Of a stretch of 64,000 nt of DNA, positions 1 through 9,579 are shown one piece after another. Positions within the stretch are counted from its first letter, which is position 1, and every line of letters begins with the position of its first letter. This DNA comes from Planosporangium mesophilum (GTDB lineage: Bacteria; Actinomycetota; Actinomycetes; Mycobacteriales; Micromonosporaceae). The DNA is taken from contig NZ_BOON01000001.1 of NCBI RefSeq assembly GCF_016863255.1, forward strand, positions 62,001-126,000, read 5' to 3'. A program made the position numbers and the translations under genes. The notes under the pieces were generated by a model that was not told the DNA's origin, searched no databases, and saw nothing but the letters and a program-made list of their open reading frames with translations.

Positions 1-1410
1 GCGCGCGGGCAGCGCGTCGAGGTGCATCAGCCCGGCGTGCAGCCAGTCGTCGTACGGCTGCTGCGTGGCGAGCTCCGCCTTGATCTCGTCGTCTTCGACG
101 ATCCGGCCCGCGGCCGTGTCGACCAGGAACATCCGGCCCGGCTGCAGCCGGCCCTTGGCCACGACCGTGGCCGGGTCGAGTTCGAGCACGCCCGCCTCGC
201 TGGCGAGCACGACCAGGCCGTCGGAGGTGTGCCACCAGCGCCCCGGCCGCAGGCCGTTGCGGTCGAGGACGGCGCCGATGACCGTACCGTCGGTGAAGGC
301 GACCGCCGCCGGCCCGTCCCACGGCTCCATGAGGCTCGCGTGGAACTGGTAGAACGCGCGCCGCGCCGGGTCCATCGCGGGGTCGTTCTCCCACGCCTCC
401 GGGATCATCATCAGGACGGCGTGCGGCAGGCTGCGCCCGGCGAGGTGCAGCAGTTCGAGGACCTCGTCGAAGTTGGCCGAGTCGGAGGCGCCCGGCGTGC
501 AAATCGGGAACAGGCGCCGGATGTTGCCGGGCAGGTCCGGGCTGGCCAGCAGCGCCTCCCGGGCGGCCATCCAGTTGCGGTTGCCCCGGATCGTGTTGAT
601 CTCGCCGTTGTGGGCGATGATCCGGTACGGGTGCGCCAGCGGCCACGACGGGAACGTGTTGGTGGAGAAGCGGCTGTGCACGAGCGCGATCGCGCTGTCC
701 ACGCGCGGGTCGGACAGCTCCGGGTACAGCCGGGGCAGCTGGTCGGGGGCGAGCATCCCCTTCCAGGTCATGGTGCGGCTGGACAGCGACGGGAAGTACA
801 GGTCGATGCCGCGCTCGCGGGTCTCCCGCTCGGCCTGCCGGCGCACGCAGAACGCGACGCGGTCGAGCTCGAGGCCGGACAGGGCCTCGCCGGCCGACCC
901 CTGCGGGGTGTCGACCAGCCGGTCGGCCGCGAGGAAGACCTGCATGATGCGGGGCATCGCGTCGCAGGCGCTGGCCCCGAGGTCGCTCGCGTCGACGGGT
1001 ACGTCCCGCCAGCCGAGCACGCGGGCGCCCTCGACCAGGGCGTACTTGGCGAAGACTGCCATGGCCCGCTCGGCGTCAGCCTGGTCGGTGGGCAGGAACG
1101 CCAGGCCGGTGGCGTATCCGCCGGCTGGCGGAAGCTCCACTCCGGCCACGGCGCGACAGAACGCGTCCGGTACCTGGATCATGATGCCGGCGCCGTCGCC
1201 GGTGTTCTGCTCCGCGCCGCGGGCACCGCGGTGATCCATCCGGCAGAGTGCGTTCAGCCCGAGTTCGACGACCTCATGGGAGCGCCGACCGGCCACATCC
1301 GCCACGAACGCCACACCACAGGCATCGTGCTCGTAGGCGGGGTCGTAGAGACCTTGGGCCTGTGGCAGCGTTCCCTTGGGCGGCGCGGTGGGGGTGTGTG
1401 ACGATGCCAT
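1..1410 (-). CDS. gltB: Glutamate synthase large subunit, N-terminal part (cut by window edge)
   Basis: The 470 visible residues are the N-terminal class II glutamine amidotransferase domain of ferredoxin/NADPH glutamate synthase, which releases ammonia from glutamine for transfer to 2-oxoglutarate. The context [13 protein letters not shown] puts the catalytic cysteine at residue 31. This implies a 30-residue propeptide removed on maturation, as is known for this family. Further family blocks are [31 protein letters not shown] and DRNGLRP. The ATG at 1410 follows AGGAGG by 4 nt, which decides the start. The FMN and central domains and any gltD lie beyond position 1. Confidence 0.96.
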   Translation of the reverse strand, partial: MASSHTPTAPPKGTLPQAQGLYDPAYEHDACGVAFVADVAGRRSHEVVELGLNALCRMDHRGARGAEQNTGDGAGIMIQVPDAFCRAVAGVELPPAGGYATGLAFLPTDQADAERAMAVFAKYALVEGARVLGWRDVPVDASDLGASACDAMPRIMQVFLAADRLVDTPQGSAGEALSGLELDRVAFCVRRQAERETRERGIDLYFPSLSSRTMTWKGMLAPDQLPRLYPELSDPRVDSAIALVHSRFSTNTFPSWPLAHPYRIIAHNGEINTIRGNRNWMAAREALLASPDLPGNIRRLFPICTPGASDSANFDEVLELLHLAGRSLPHAVLMMIPEAWENDPAMDPARRAFYQFHASLMEPWDGPAAVAFTDGTVIGAVLDRNGLRPGRWWHTSDGLVVLASEAGVLELDPATVVAKGRLQPGRMFLVDTAAGRIVEDDEIKAELATQQPYDDWLHAGLMHLDALPAR

Positions 1411-1472
1411 CGGGCCTCCTCACGTCGTCAAGACAGCGGAAAGGGACGACGTCGGCCCAGGTAGTCGCGTTG

Positions 1473-1478
1473 AGTGTA
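1473..1478 (-). promoter_or_regulatory. Candidate -10 box (TACACT) for gltB
   Basis: TACACT on the minus strand fits the actinobacterial TANNNT -10 consensus and would give a leader of roughly 55 nt before the gltB ATG. No good -35 element was seen at 17-18 bp. Confidence 0.3.
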
Positions 1479-1737
1479 CGCGAAACCGACCCTCCAACGA
1501 GAAGGTCGACCTGATCACAATCGGGCTGACCGTGACGGGAAGGCCTCGTGTTGCGAGACCGTGCCTGCCCCGACGTGGACAAACACCATTGTGACGCGCA
1601 CTCTCAAAACCTTCACATGCACCTAAGCCGTGCAACGCCTCACATTTGACACCGTTGTCGGGCGTTGACGAGCGGAAATGTGCTCCACCATACGGACACC
1701 CATCCCAGAGTTTGGGTGATGCTCGCAGGGGTAGTGA

Positions 1738-1755
1738 AGTTACTCCACAGTAACT
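1738..1755. promoter_or_regulatory. Inverted repeat, possible operator upstream of the aldehyde dehydrogenase gene
   Basis: AGTTACT and AGTAACT form 7-bp perfect arms around a 4-nt CCAC centre, 130 nt before the ATG at 1886. The size suits a dimeric regulator site, but no regulator gene is adjacent, so the role is inferred only. Confidence 0.3.
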
Positions 1756-1885
1756 CATATCGCGGCGCCGATGCAGCCGCCGTCTCGACCGCCCCCTGCC
1801 CGCAGCCGGCGCACCCCGCCGCGTGGGCGTCCCCAGCCGCGCGAGCCACCGCCGGCCGCGCGAGCGACCCGATGGAGGCAGCCAC

Positions 1886-3427
1886 ATGACCCTGCGCATC
1901 GCGAACGGCACCGCCTGGGCCGACGTCCTGGACCGGGCCATCACCACAACCCCCGAGGCCTTCGCCTACGGCCGGTTGCGCAACCTGATCTCCGGACAGT
2001 GGACCGACACCGGTACCCGGGCCGCGCTGACCACGCCGGTCGACGGCACCGTGCTCACCTCCGTCGGACGCATCGACGCACCCACGGCCCTCGCCGCCGT
2101 GCGCAGCGCCGCCGCCGAACACGCGACCTGGGCCGCCACCCCCCTCGCCGAGCGCAAGGCGATGGTCGTCGCCGCCCTCGACGCGCTCACCGAGCACCGC
2201 AGCCTGCTCGCGCTGCTGCTGGTCTGGGAGATCGGCAAGCCCTGGCGGCTGGCCTGCGCCGACGTCGACCGGGCGCTGGACGGCGTGCGCTGGTACGTCG
2301 ACCAGATCGACCGCCAGGTGGCGGGCCGGGAGCCGCTCACCGGCCCGGTGTCCAACATCGCCTCCTGGAACTACCCGATGAGCGTGCTGGTCCACGCCGA
2401 GCTGGTACAGCTGCTCGCCGGCAACGCCGTCATCGCGAAGACCCCGACGCAGGGCGGAGCCGTCTGCCTCACCGTCGCGCACGCCCTGATGCGCCGGGCC
2501 GGCCTGCCCGCCACCCTGCTGTCGGGCAGCGGTGAGGAGCTGTCGGAGGTACTGGTACGGGCGTCCGAGATCGGCGCGGTCGCCTTCGTCGGCGGCCGGT
2601 CCAACGGCGGCAAGGTCGCGGCGGCGCTGCTCGACACGGACAAGCGACACATGATCGAGCAGGAGGGGCTCAACGCCTGGGGCATCTGGGACTTCTCCCA
2701 GTGGGACCTGCTCGCCGGGCACCTGAAGAAGGGCTTCGAGTACGCGAAGCAGCGCTGCACCGCGTACCCGCGCTTCGTCGTGCAGCGGAACCTGGTCGAC
2801 CAGTTCCTGGAGATGTACCTGCCGGTGGTCCGCTCGGTGCGCTTCGGCCACCCGCTCGCGGTCGAATCGGCCGACGACGCCCTGCCCGCGCTCGACTTCG
2901 GGCCGCTGATCAGCGCGGCCAAGGCCGAGGAGCTGCGGCGCAAGGTGGACGAGGCGATCCGCCACGGCGCCGTGCCGCTGTACCGGGGCAAGCTGGACGA
3001 CGGCGCGTTCCTGCCCGACCAGGACACGTCCGCGTACGTGGCGCCGACCGTCCTGCTCGCACCGCCCGGCCGGTCCCGGCTGATGCACGCCGAGCCGTTC
3101 GGGCCGGTGGACACGATCACCGTGGTCGACACCACCGACGAGCTGCTGTCGGCGATGAACGCCTCCAACGGCGCGCTGGTGGCGAGCCTGGCCTGCGACG
3201 ACGAGGAGCTGGCGGCCAAGCTCGCGGTCGACCTCCAGGCGTTCAAGGTGGGGATCAACAAGCCGCGCTCGCGCGGTGACCGCGAGGAGCCGTTCGGCGG
3301 GCGCGGCGCGTCCTGGAAGGGCTGCTTCGTCGGCGGCGACCTGCTGGTGGAGGCCGTGACGGTCGGCGAGCCGGACGAGCGCCTCCACGGCAACTTCCCC
3401 GACTCCAGCCGGTACCCGCAGACCTGA
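1886..3427 (+). CDS. Aldehyde dehydrogenase family protein
   Basis: A 513-residue member of the NAD(P)-dependent aldehyde dehydrogenase superfamily, which oxidises aldehydes to carboxylates. Family landmarks are NIASWNYPMSVLVHAE (nucleotide-binding segment), IEQEGLN with the general-base glutamate at 258, QRCTAYPRFVV with the catalytic cysteine at 291, and EPFGPVDTI near the C-terminus. The usual LELGGKN around the glutamate is altered to IEQEGLN, so the subgroup is divergent and the substrate cannot be predicted. ATG 1886 was chosen because GGAGGC lies 6 nt upstream; an in-frame start at 1823 has no ribosome site. The gene appears monocistronic. Confidence 0.88.
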   Translation: MTLRIANGTAWADVLDRAITTTPEAFAYGRLRNLISGQWTDTGTRAALTTPVDGTVLTSVGRIDAPTALAAVRSAAAEHATWAATPLAERKAMVVAALDALTEHRSLLALLLVWEIGKPWRLACADVDRALDGVRWYVDQIDRQVAGREPLTGPVSNIASWNYPMSVLVHAELVQLLAGNAVIAKTPTQGGAVCLTVAHALMRRAGLPATLLSGSGEELSEVLVRASEIGAVAFVGGRSNGGKVAAALLDTDKRHMIEQEGLNAWGIWDFSQWDLLAGHLKKGFEYAKQRCTAYPRFVVQRNLVDQFLEMYLPVVRSVRFGHPLAVESADDALPALDFGPLISAAKAEELRRKVDEAIRHGAVPLYRGKLDDGAFLPDQDTSAYVAPTVLLAPPGRSRLMHAEPFGPVDTITVVDTTDELLSAMNASNGALVASLACDDEELAAKLAVDLQAFKVGINKPRSRGDREEPFGGRGASWKGCFVGGDLLVEAVTVGEPDERLHGNFPDSSRYPQT

Positions 3428-3488
3428 GCAGGGTGGCTCGGCGTGGCCCGGCGCGGTTGTCCCCTCGCCGGGCCACTACTGCTTGGCC

Positions 3489-3567
3489 GCGCTTTGCTCT
3501 GCTGGCATCCAGGCAACACATGTAGCAGCCCTACACATGATGCCTATCCGGAAGCAGAGCAAAGCGC
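3489..3567. repeat. 79-bp composite inverted repeat upstream of the PadR gene
   Basis: Perfect 15-bp arms occupy 3489-3503 and 3553-3567. Nested inside are AGGCA (3511-3515) with TGCCT (3541-3545), and TGTAG (3521-3525) with CTACA (3531-3535) around a 5-nt centre. The whole stretch can fold into one long interrupted hairpin. The inner TGTAG/CTACA resembles the ATGT...ACAT half-sites described for PadR operators, so it may be a regulatory site. The outer arms, rich in TTTGCTCTGCT, are unlike other repeats in the window and could mark a small palindromic element or the terminator of the upstream gene. Confidence 0.55.
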
Positions 3568-3594
3568 GCGCACGTCAATACCCGGCCGGCAACG

Positions 3595-3624
3595 TTAGGC
3601 ACTGCCGGCGGGTACCCGTAGACT
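3595..3624 (+). promoter_or_regulatory. Promoter of the PadR gene, probably leaderless
   Basis: TTAGGC at 3595-3600 and TAGACT at 3619-3624 are 18 bp apart. The -10 box is followed by 8 nt and then the GTG at 3633, so the transcript should begin at or next to the start codon. No ribosome site precedes the GTG. Confidence 0.55.
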
Positions 3625-3632
3625 CGCTACAC

Positions 3633-3962
3633 GTGAAGGCCGATGCGCTGCGCGGACACCTGGACGCCCTCCTCCTCGCCGTACTGGAGGACTGCCCCCG
3701 CCACGGGTACGCGATCATCGAGGCGCTGCAGGTACGCAGCGGCGGGGTGCTGTCCCTGCCGACCGGCACCGTCTACCCTGCCCTGCGCCGACTCGAGCGC
3801 GCCGGGTACGTGGAGAGCACCTGGAGCACCGTCGCCGGGCGGGAGCGGCGCACGTACCAGCTCACCGCGGACGGCCGGAAGACGCTGGCCGCCGAGCGCT
3901 CGACCTGGGCGGAGTTCATCACGACGATCGGCGCGTTCCTGTCACCCCAGCCGGGGCACTGA
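3633..3962 (+). CDS. PadR-family winged-helix transcriptional regulator
   Basis: A 109-residue protein with the PadR core: LDALLLAVLEDCPRHGYAIIEAL for the first helices, LPTGTVYPALRRLERAGYVES for the recognition helix and start of the wing, and GRERRTYQLTADGRKTLAAE for the wing. It is short, as in the PadR subgroup 2 proteins, with a minimal C-terminal dimerisation helix. GTG 3633 is preferred over upstream in-frame starts because the conserved domain begins there and a promoter sits directly before it. The 3' end overlaps by 21 bp the convergent HAAS-type membrane protein gene. PadR and HAAS/permease-prefix proteins are commonly genetic partners, but usually in the same direction. Confidence 0.88.
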   Translation: MKADALRGHLDALLLAVLEDCPRHGYAIIEALQVRSGGVLSLPTGTVYPALRRLERAGYVESTWSTVAGRERRTYQLTADGRKTLAAERSTWAEFITTIGAFLSPQPGH

Positions 3963-4673
3963 CGCCCCTCCGCTCGACCGCACGCAACGCACGCCCGAGC
4001 GGCCGATGGCGAACAGGATCAGCGGCACCAGCACCGCACCCACCATCAGCGGCGGCCAGTCCGCCGCCACCGGCCACATCCGCACACTCCACGCGTAGAT
4101 CACGAAGCCGGTCAGGGCCTCGATCGCGATGAAGACCAACACGCCCACGCCCATGAGCCGGGTCAGCAGCACGGCGGCGGGCACCCGCGCGGCCGGTAGG
4201 TACCGGCTCCCCCAGCCGTACCCGAGCAGGGTCAGCAGGGCCATGATCGCCGCGGTCACCTGCAGGATGTCCAGTGTGTACGACACCAGCAGGTAACCCG
4301 AGCCGGGAGCGGGGCCGGACCGCGTCCAGGGGCTGCCGGTCCACATGAACCGGGACAGCAGCAGCATCGTCGGCATGACGACCGCCACCAGCAGCGCCGT
4401 CCGCCGGCCCTGTGCCGCGGCCAACTCCGCCTGATAGTCGGCGGCCACCTGCCGGTACCCGCCGAAGTCGGCGAGCGCGCGGGCGGTCGCTTCAGGCGCG
4501 GGGAGGCCGGCGACGGCGTACGCCTCCGCGGCGTCGATCAGACCATCCCTGGCCTCGGCGAGCAGATCCTCCTTGGCGCGACGTGGTCCGATCAACCGGC
4601 GGGACAGGCCGGTCAGGTACTCCTCGATGAGGTGCCCGTCCACCGCGGGCAGCCGGGAAGCTGTTGCGGACAC
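3942..4673 (-). CDS. HAAS / permease-prefix domain membrane protein
   Basis: This 243-residue protein starts with an alpha-helical cytoplasmic module (IEEYLTGLSRRLIGPRRAKEDLLAEARDGL...ALADFGGYRQVAADYQAEL, about residues 16-86). The pattern is typical of HAAS or permease-prefix domain 1. Four likely transmembrane helices follow, near residues 92-112, 125-150, 165-195 and 203-223. HAAS modules are thought to couple membrane proteins to PadR-type regulators, and a PadR gene lies convergently with overlapping 3' ends. The molecular function is unknown. No convincing ribosome site precedes the ATG. Confidence 0.75.
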   Translation of the reverse strand: MSATASRLPAVDGHLIEEYLTGLSRRLIGPRRAKEDLLAEARDGLIDAAEAYAVAGLPAPEATARALADFGGYRQVAADYQAELAAAQGRRTALLVAVVMPTMLLLSRFMWTGSPWTRSGPAPGSGYLLVSYTLDILQVTAAIMALLTLLGYGWGSRYLPAARVPAAVLLTRLMGVGVLVFIAIEALTGFVIYAWSVRMWPVAADWPPLMVGAVLVPLILFAIGRSGVRCVRSSGGASVPRLG

Positions 4674-4707
4674 GGATCAAGGGTCGCACAGTTCGTCACC
4701 CGATGGT

Positions 4708-5235
4708 TCACCGATACCGCTGCGCGACCCGTGCACTCGCGACCTGTACCAGCGCCTGGGCGCGGGCGAACTCGGCCGGTGTGAACGCCGGTTCGGCCCG
4801 GCGCGCCACCAGCGCCCCGCCGGCCGGATCGGCCAGCACCATGGCGGTCGCGGTCAGGCCGGGCCGGCTGTCCGGGCCGCCCCGGGTCACCTCGCAACCG
4901 CCCAGCAGCGCGCTGAGCGCGGACTCCAGCAGGGTCGGGTCGGCCAGCACGGTCGCGGCCAGCCCCAGGGCCCGGGTCGGCTCGTCCACCAGTACCCGGG
5001 CGTCGGCGCGGCAGACCCACGGGTCCCGGCCCCGGCCACGCCGGATCGCCTCGCCAAGCTCGTCGGCGCTCAACCGCTGCGGAGCGTCGACGAGGAACTC
5101 GTCAACCACTCCCGCCTCGGTCGCGTGTACCTGTACCGACAGGATGTTGACCGACTTCAGAGCCAGGCTCGCGGCCAGCACCGCGAGATAGCCCGGCCGG
5201 TCGTCCACGGTCGCCCGGACCCGCCACAGCGTCAT
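4708..5235 (-). CDS. ACT-domain protein (second of a tandem pair)
   Basis: A 175-residue protein opening with an ACT-like amino-acid-sensing fold: WRVRATVDDRPGYLAVLAASLALKSVNILSVQVHATEAGVVDEFLV, with the characteristic DRPGxLA loop. A less conserved alpha/beta half follows. ATG 5235 is preceded by GGGAGGAAACG, better than the in-frame ATG five codons upstream. It lies 75 nt behind another ACT protein on the same strand, so the two are probably co-transcribed. No catalytic domain is fused, so a regulatory or ligand-sensing role is inferred; the ligand is unknown. Confidence 0.72.
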   Translation of the reverse strand: MTLWRVRATVDDRPGYLAVLAASLALKSVNILSVQVHATEAGVVDEFLVDAPQRLSADELGEAIRRGRGRDPWVCRADARVLVDEPTRALGLAATVLADPTLLESALSALLGGCEVTRGGPDSRPGLTATAMVLADPAGGALVARRAEPAFTPAEFARAQALVQVASARVAQRYR

Positions 5236-5310
5236 CGTTTCCTCCCACACCTGCTCCGGTAGGACTGGCGCCGGGGCCTCGCGGCCACGGCGCCGGGTGC
5301 CGTACCCCGC

Positions 5311-6012
5311 CTAGGCCACGGCCCCCTGCACGTCGGCCAGGCGCTCGCCGAGCACCATCGCGACCGTCTCGACCAACTGGGCCAGCCGGTCCACCTCGCC
5401 CCGGTGGAACGGCGGCGGGTACATGCCGGGCTCGCCGCCGCCGTCGGCCCCCGTCCGGGCCACCGCGAGCACCAGACCACCCCGCTGGAACGGCGCCACC
5501 GCCAGATGGTCGCCCTCGGGGGTACTCATCGCGCGCGGGCGCAGCGGCGCCACGTCCGGGATGCGGGGCACGGCCGGCGCGCCCAGGCTCGCGCGCAGCA
5601 CGCTGGGGGCCAGCCGGCCGGCACCCGCCCAATCCCGGGGTACGGACAGCACCGCCGCCCAGTTCGCGGCGCACACCCCAGGCGCAGCGTCCACGAGCGT
5701 GGCGAGCCCGTACCCCGGATTGGCGGCGACCTGTCCGACGACCGCGACCTCGCGAGCGGACGGATCCGACAGCTCGGTCGCCCGCCACACGCCGTCGAGG
5801 CGTACGCCGGGGATCGCTGCCAGGCCGGTCAGCACCCGATCGACGGGTGCGGCCGCGGGCCAGACCACCGTGAAGTCGTCGACCGCCCGTCCGGCCACCC
5901 GCTCGAGCACCACGACATGGACGATGTCGGCGCCGACGATGCCCAGCGTCCGCGCCACCTGTCCCAGTGAGCCTGGCCGGTCCGGCAGGCTCACCCGTAG
6001 TCGAAGCAACAC
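5311..6012 (-). CDS. ACT-domain protein (first of a tandem pair)
   Basis: A 233-residue protein whose first 75 residues form an ACT domain (VLLRLRVSLPDRPGSLGQVA, then ADIVHVVVLERVAGRAVDDFTVV). The remainder (HLAVAPFQRGGLVLAVARTG...FHRGEVDRLAQLVETVAMVLGERLADVQ) resembles a GAF-like sensor module ending in a helix. GTG 6012 follows GGAGGAC by a few nt and places the start exactly at the ACT domain; longer in-frame readings have no ribosome site. It leads a probable operon with the second ACT gene. Function is unknown beyond small-molecule sensing. Confidence 0.72.
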   Translation of the reverse strand: MLLRLRVSLPDRPGSLGQVARTLGIVGADIVHVVVLERVAGRAVDDFTVVWPAAAPVDRVLTGLAAIPGVRLDGVWRATELSDPSAREVAVVGQVAANPGYGLATLVDAAPGVCAANWAAVLSVPRDWAGAGRLAPSVLRASLGAPAVPRIPDVAPLRPRAMSTPEGDHLAVAPFQRGGLVLAVARTGADGGGEPGMYPPPFHRGEVDRLAQLVETVAMVLGERLADVQGAVA

Positions 6013-6157
6013 TCGTCCTCCGCTCCGTCGATCGACGACTGGATTCAAGAGTGCTGGACGTCGGTTTCCGGCCTGTTGCGTCGCGGTATCGACAGAGGGA
6101 AACCCGCCAGCGGTGAGGAAGGCCACTTCCCGGAAGCGGAGTCGGTAAACCGGTGAC

Positions 6158-6715
6158 TCAGGTGAGCCGGCGCAGCAGGGTGGTGACCCGGTCGGCGTCG
6201 AACTCCGCCGGGTCGTACCGGCGCCCGATCCAGTCCCACATCGCCAGGTGGCGCGGGTGGCACGGGTCGTCCAGGGCGGCGATGAACTCGGCGTACCCCT
6301 CCGGGCCGCCGACGTCCTCCGGCGGGCAGGCCCGCTCCCCCGCCACGCACACCGGGTAGCGCACCCGCGGGTCGGCCGCCAGGACCTCCTCGACCAGGAC
6401 CTCGTGCTCCCACCAGTCGCCGAAGTCGTAGACGTAGCGCAGCCGGGTGCCCGGCCCGGCCACGTCGTCGAGGCGGTAGTCCAGCTCATCGAGGACCGGC
6501 AGGTCGCCGTCGGGGTCCGGCTCCCCGTACTGCTCGCCGTCGACGTCGAAGGAGTGCAGGTGACAGTCCTGCCACCCCATGGCGAACTGGATCACCCGGT
6601 GCACCCGGTCGAGGGTGTAGCCCGTCGGCACCAGGAGCTGACGCCAGACGGGGGGCGTCACGTCATCGAGCGTCACGCGCAGTTGGAAGACTCGCCGGGT
6701 CATCGTGCCGCCCAT
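6158..6715 (-). CDS. Plasmid pRiA4b ORF-3-like protein (IS1096 TnpR-like fold)
   Basis: A 185-residue protein of the family named after pRiA4b ORF-3: VFQLRVTLDDVTPPVWRQLLVPTGYTLDRVH at the N-terminus, the block MGWQDCHLHSFDV, then RYVYDFGDWWEHEVLVEEV and GPEGYAEFIAALDDPCHPRH. These proteins occur on plasmids, near transposons and alone on chromosomes; their biochemical role is not established. No transposase or terminal repeats are nearby, so this copy is probably a resident gene. The start could be 6715 or the ATG four codons later (6703); neither has a strong ribosome site. Confidence 0.8.
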   Translation of the reverse strand: MGGTMTRRVFQLRVTLDDVTPPVWRQLLVPTGYTLDRVHRVIQFAMGWQDCHLHSFDVDGEQYGEPDPDGDLPVLDELDYRLDDVAGPGTRLRYVYDFGDWWEHEVLVEEVLAADPRVRYPVCVAGERACPPEDVGGPEGYAEFIAALDDPCHPRHLAMWDWIGRRYDPAEFDADRVTTLLRRLT

Positions 6716-6874
6716 TGTTGACCGAGGGGTACGCCTGACGCACGCTGGGGGGTGTGATCTGCCGTGCCTGCCGGGAACAGCGCCACTCCGAGTGCCGGGG
6801 TGGCTCGTGGTGTGACTGCCAGCACCGTCCGCCCGAGCCGAAACCGCCGGTCACCGGCCCGGCCGGGGAGTGAC

Positions 6875-7609
6875 GTGCACCGGATCTTCCCTGAGCCCGA
6901 TCCGACCCCGCTCGACGATCCGGCCCTGATCGACCTGTACGCGCCCGACCGGTCCCAGAACTCGCTGCGGGTCAACTTCGTCACCAGCCTCGACGGTGCC
7001 GTCACCCTGGAGGGGTACTCCGAGGGCCTGTCCGGCCCGGCCGACAAGCGCGTCTTCGCCCTGTTGCGGATGCTCTGCGACGCGCTGATCGTGGCCGCCG
7101 GCACGCTGCGGCACGAGGGGTACGGGCCGGTCATGCTGGACGAGCGGGCACGGGCCTGGCGACGCCAGCACGGGCTCGCCGAGTACGTCCCGCTGGTGGC
7201 GGTCTCCCGCACCCTCGAACTCGGCCCGGCGCTCCGGGCGCTGACCGCGGCGCCGACCCGGCCGTACGTGATCACCTGCGGCACCTCGCCGCCCTCGGTA
7301 CGCGCGGCGCTGGCCGAGGTGGCGGACGTGATCGTCTGCGGCGACGACGACGTCGACCTGGCCGCGGCCCGCGCCGAGCTGCACGAGCGCGGGCTGGCGC
7401 ACCTGCTGTCCGAGGGCGGCCCGCTGCTGCTCGGCGGGCTCACCGCCGCCGACCTGGTCGACGACTTCTGCCTGACCATGGCCCCGCTGCTCGCCGGGGC
7501 CGGCGCCGGCCGGATCACCGCCGGGCCGCCGAGCCCTCGCCCGCACCGGCTCGGGCTGCGCCACGTCCTGGCCGACGAGGACATGCTGCTGCTGCGGTAC
7601 GCGCGCTGA
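6875..7609 (+). CDS. Pyrimidine reductase / RibD C-terminal-domain protein
   Basis: A 244-residue protein with the DHFR-like fold of the riboflavin reductase (RibD_C) family. NFVTSLDGAVTLEG lies near residue 32, LLRMLCDALIVAAGTLRHEGYGP follows, and LLSEGGPLLLGGLTAADLVDDFCLT is the conserved C-terminal block. Family members reduce the ribosylamino-pyrimidine of riboflavin synthesis or related NADPH substrates. No deaminase domain and no other rib genes are present, so the true substrate is uncertain. GTG 6875 follows GGGGAG by 4 nt, and the homologous region starts directly after it. Confidence 0.82.
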   Translation: MHRIFPEPDPTPLDDPALIDLYAPDRSQNSLRVNFVTSLDGAVTLEGYSEGLSGPADKRVFALLRMLCDALIVAAGTLRHEGYGPVMLDERARAWRRQHGLAEYVPLVAVSRTLELGPALRALTAAPTRPYVITCGTSPPSVRAALAEVADVIVCGDDDVDLAAARAELHERGLAHLLSEGGPLLLGGLTAADLVDDFCLTMAPLLAGAGAGRITAGPPSPRPHRLGLRHVLADEDMLLLRYAR

Positions 7610-7809
7610 CAGCGCCAGCGCGGGGACATCTCGGCGCGCTGACGCCCCGGGCAGAAGATCGAAAAAGCCGGGTACCTTGGACAGCCCACCCCTCATGTGC
7701 ATTTTGACCGGATTCAATACCGTGACCTGTCGCCGAGATGGGCGTGGTGTACGAACACGCGTGCCATCGGTGGGGCAGGATGCCAGAGGTACCGCAGGAG
7801 GGGGTCGGT

Positions 7810-9567
<1,758 letters not shown>

Positions 9568-9579
9568 AGGAGTGGACCG

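Larger units (their letters stand above)
1411..1885. other. Divergent intergenic region between gltB and the aldehyde dehydrogenase gene
   Basis: This 475-nt stretch has no convincing gene. It is less GC-rich than its surroundings between about 1480 and 1760. It should carry both promoters. For gltB a TACACT hexamer lies on the minus strand about 65 nt before the start. For the dehydrogenase a TTGACA stands at 1646-1651 and a small inverted repeat at 1738-1755. No clear -35/-10 pair with correct spacing was found for either gene, so the promoters remain unassigned. Confidence 0.5.

Noticed and set aside
22-1401. A long plus-strand open reading frame at the left edge
   Set aside because: It is the complement of gltB. 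The minus strand encodes unmistakable glutamate synthase motifs and has the ribosome site; high GC creates long shadow frames.
6158-6715. A mobile element, suggested by the IS1096/pRiA4b-type protein
   Set aside because: No transposase, terminal inverted repeats or target-site duplication was found around it. Such proteins are common as single chromosomal genes.
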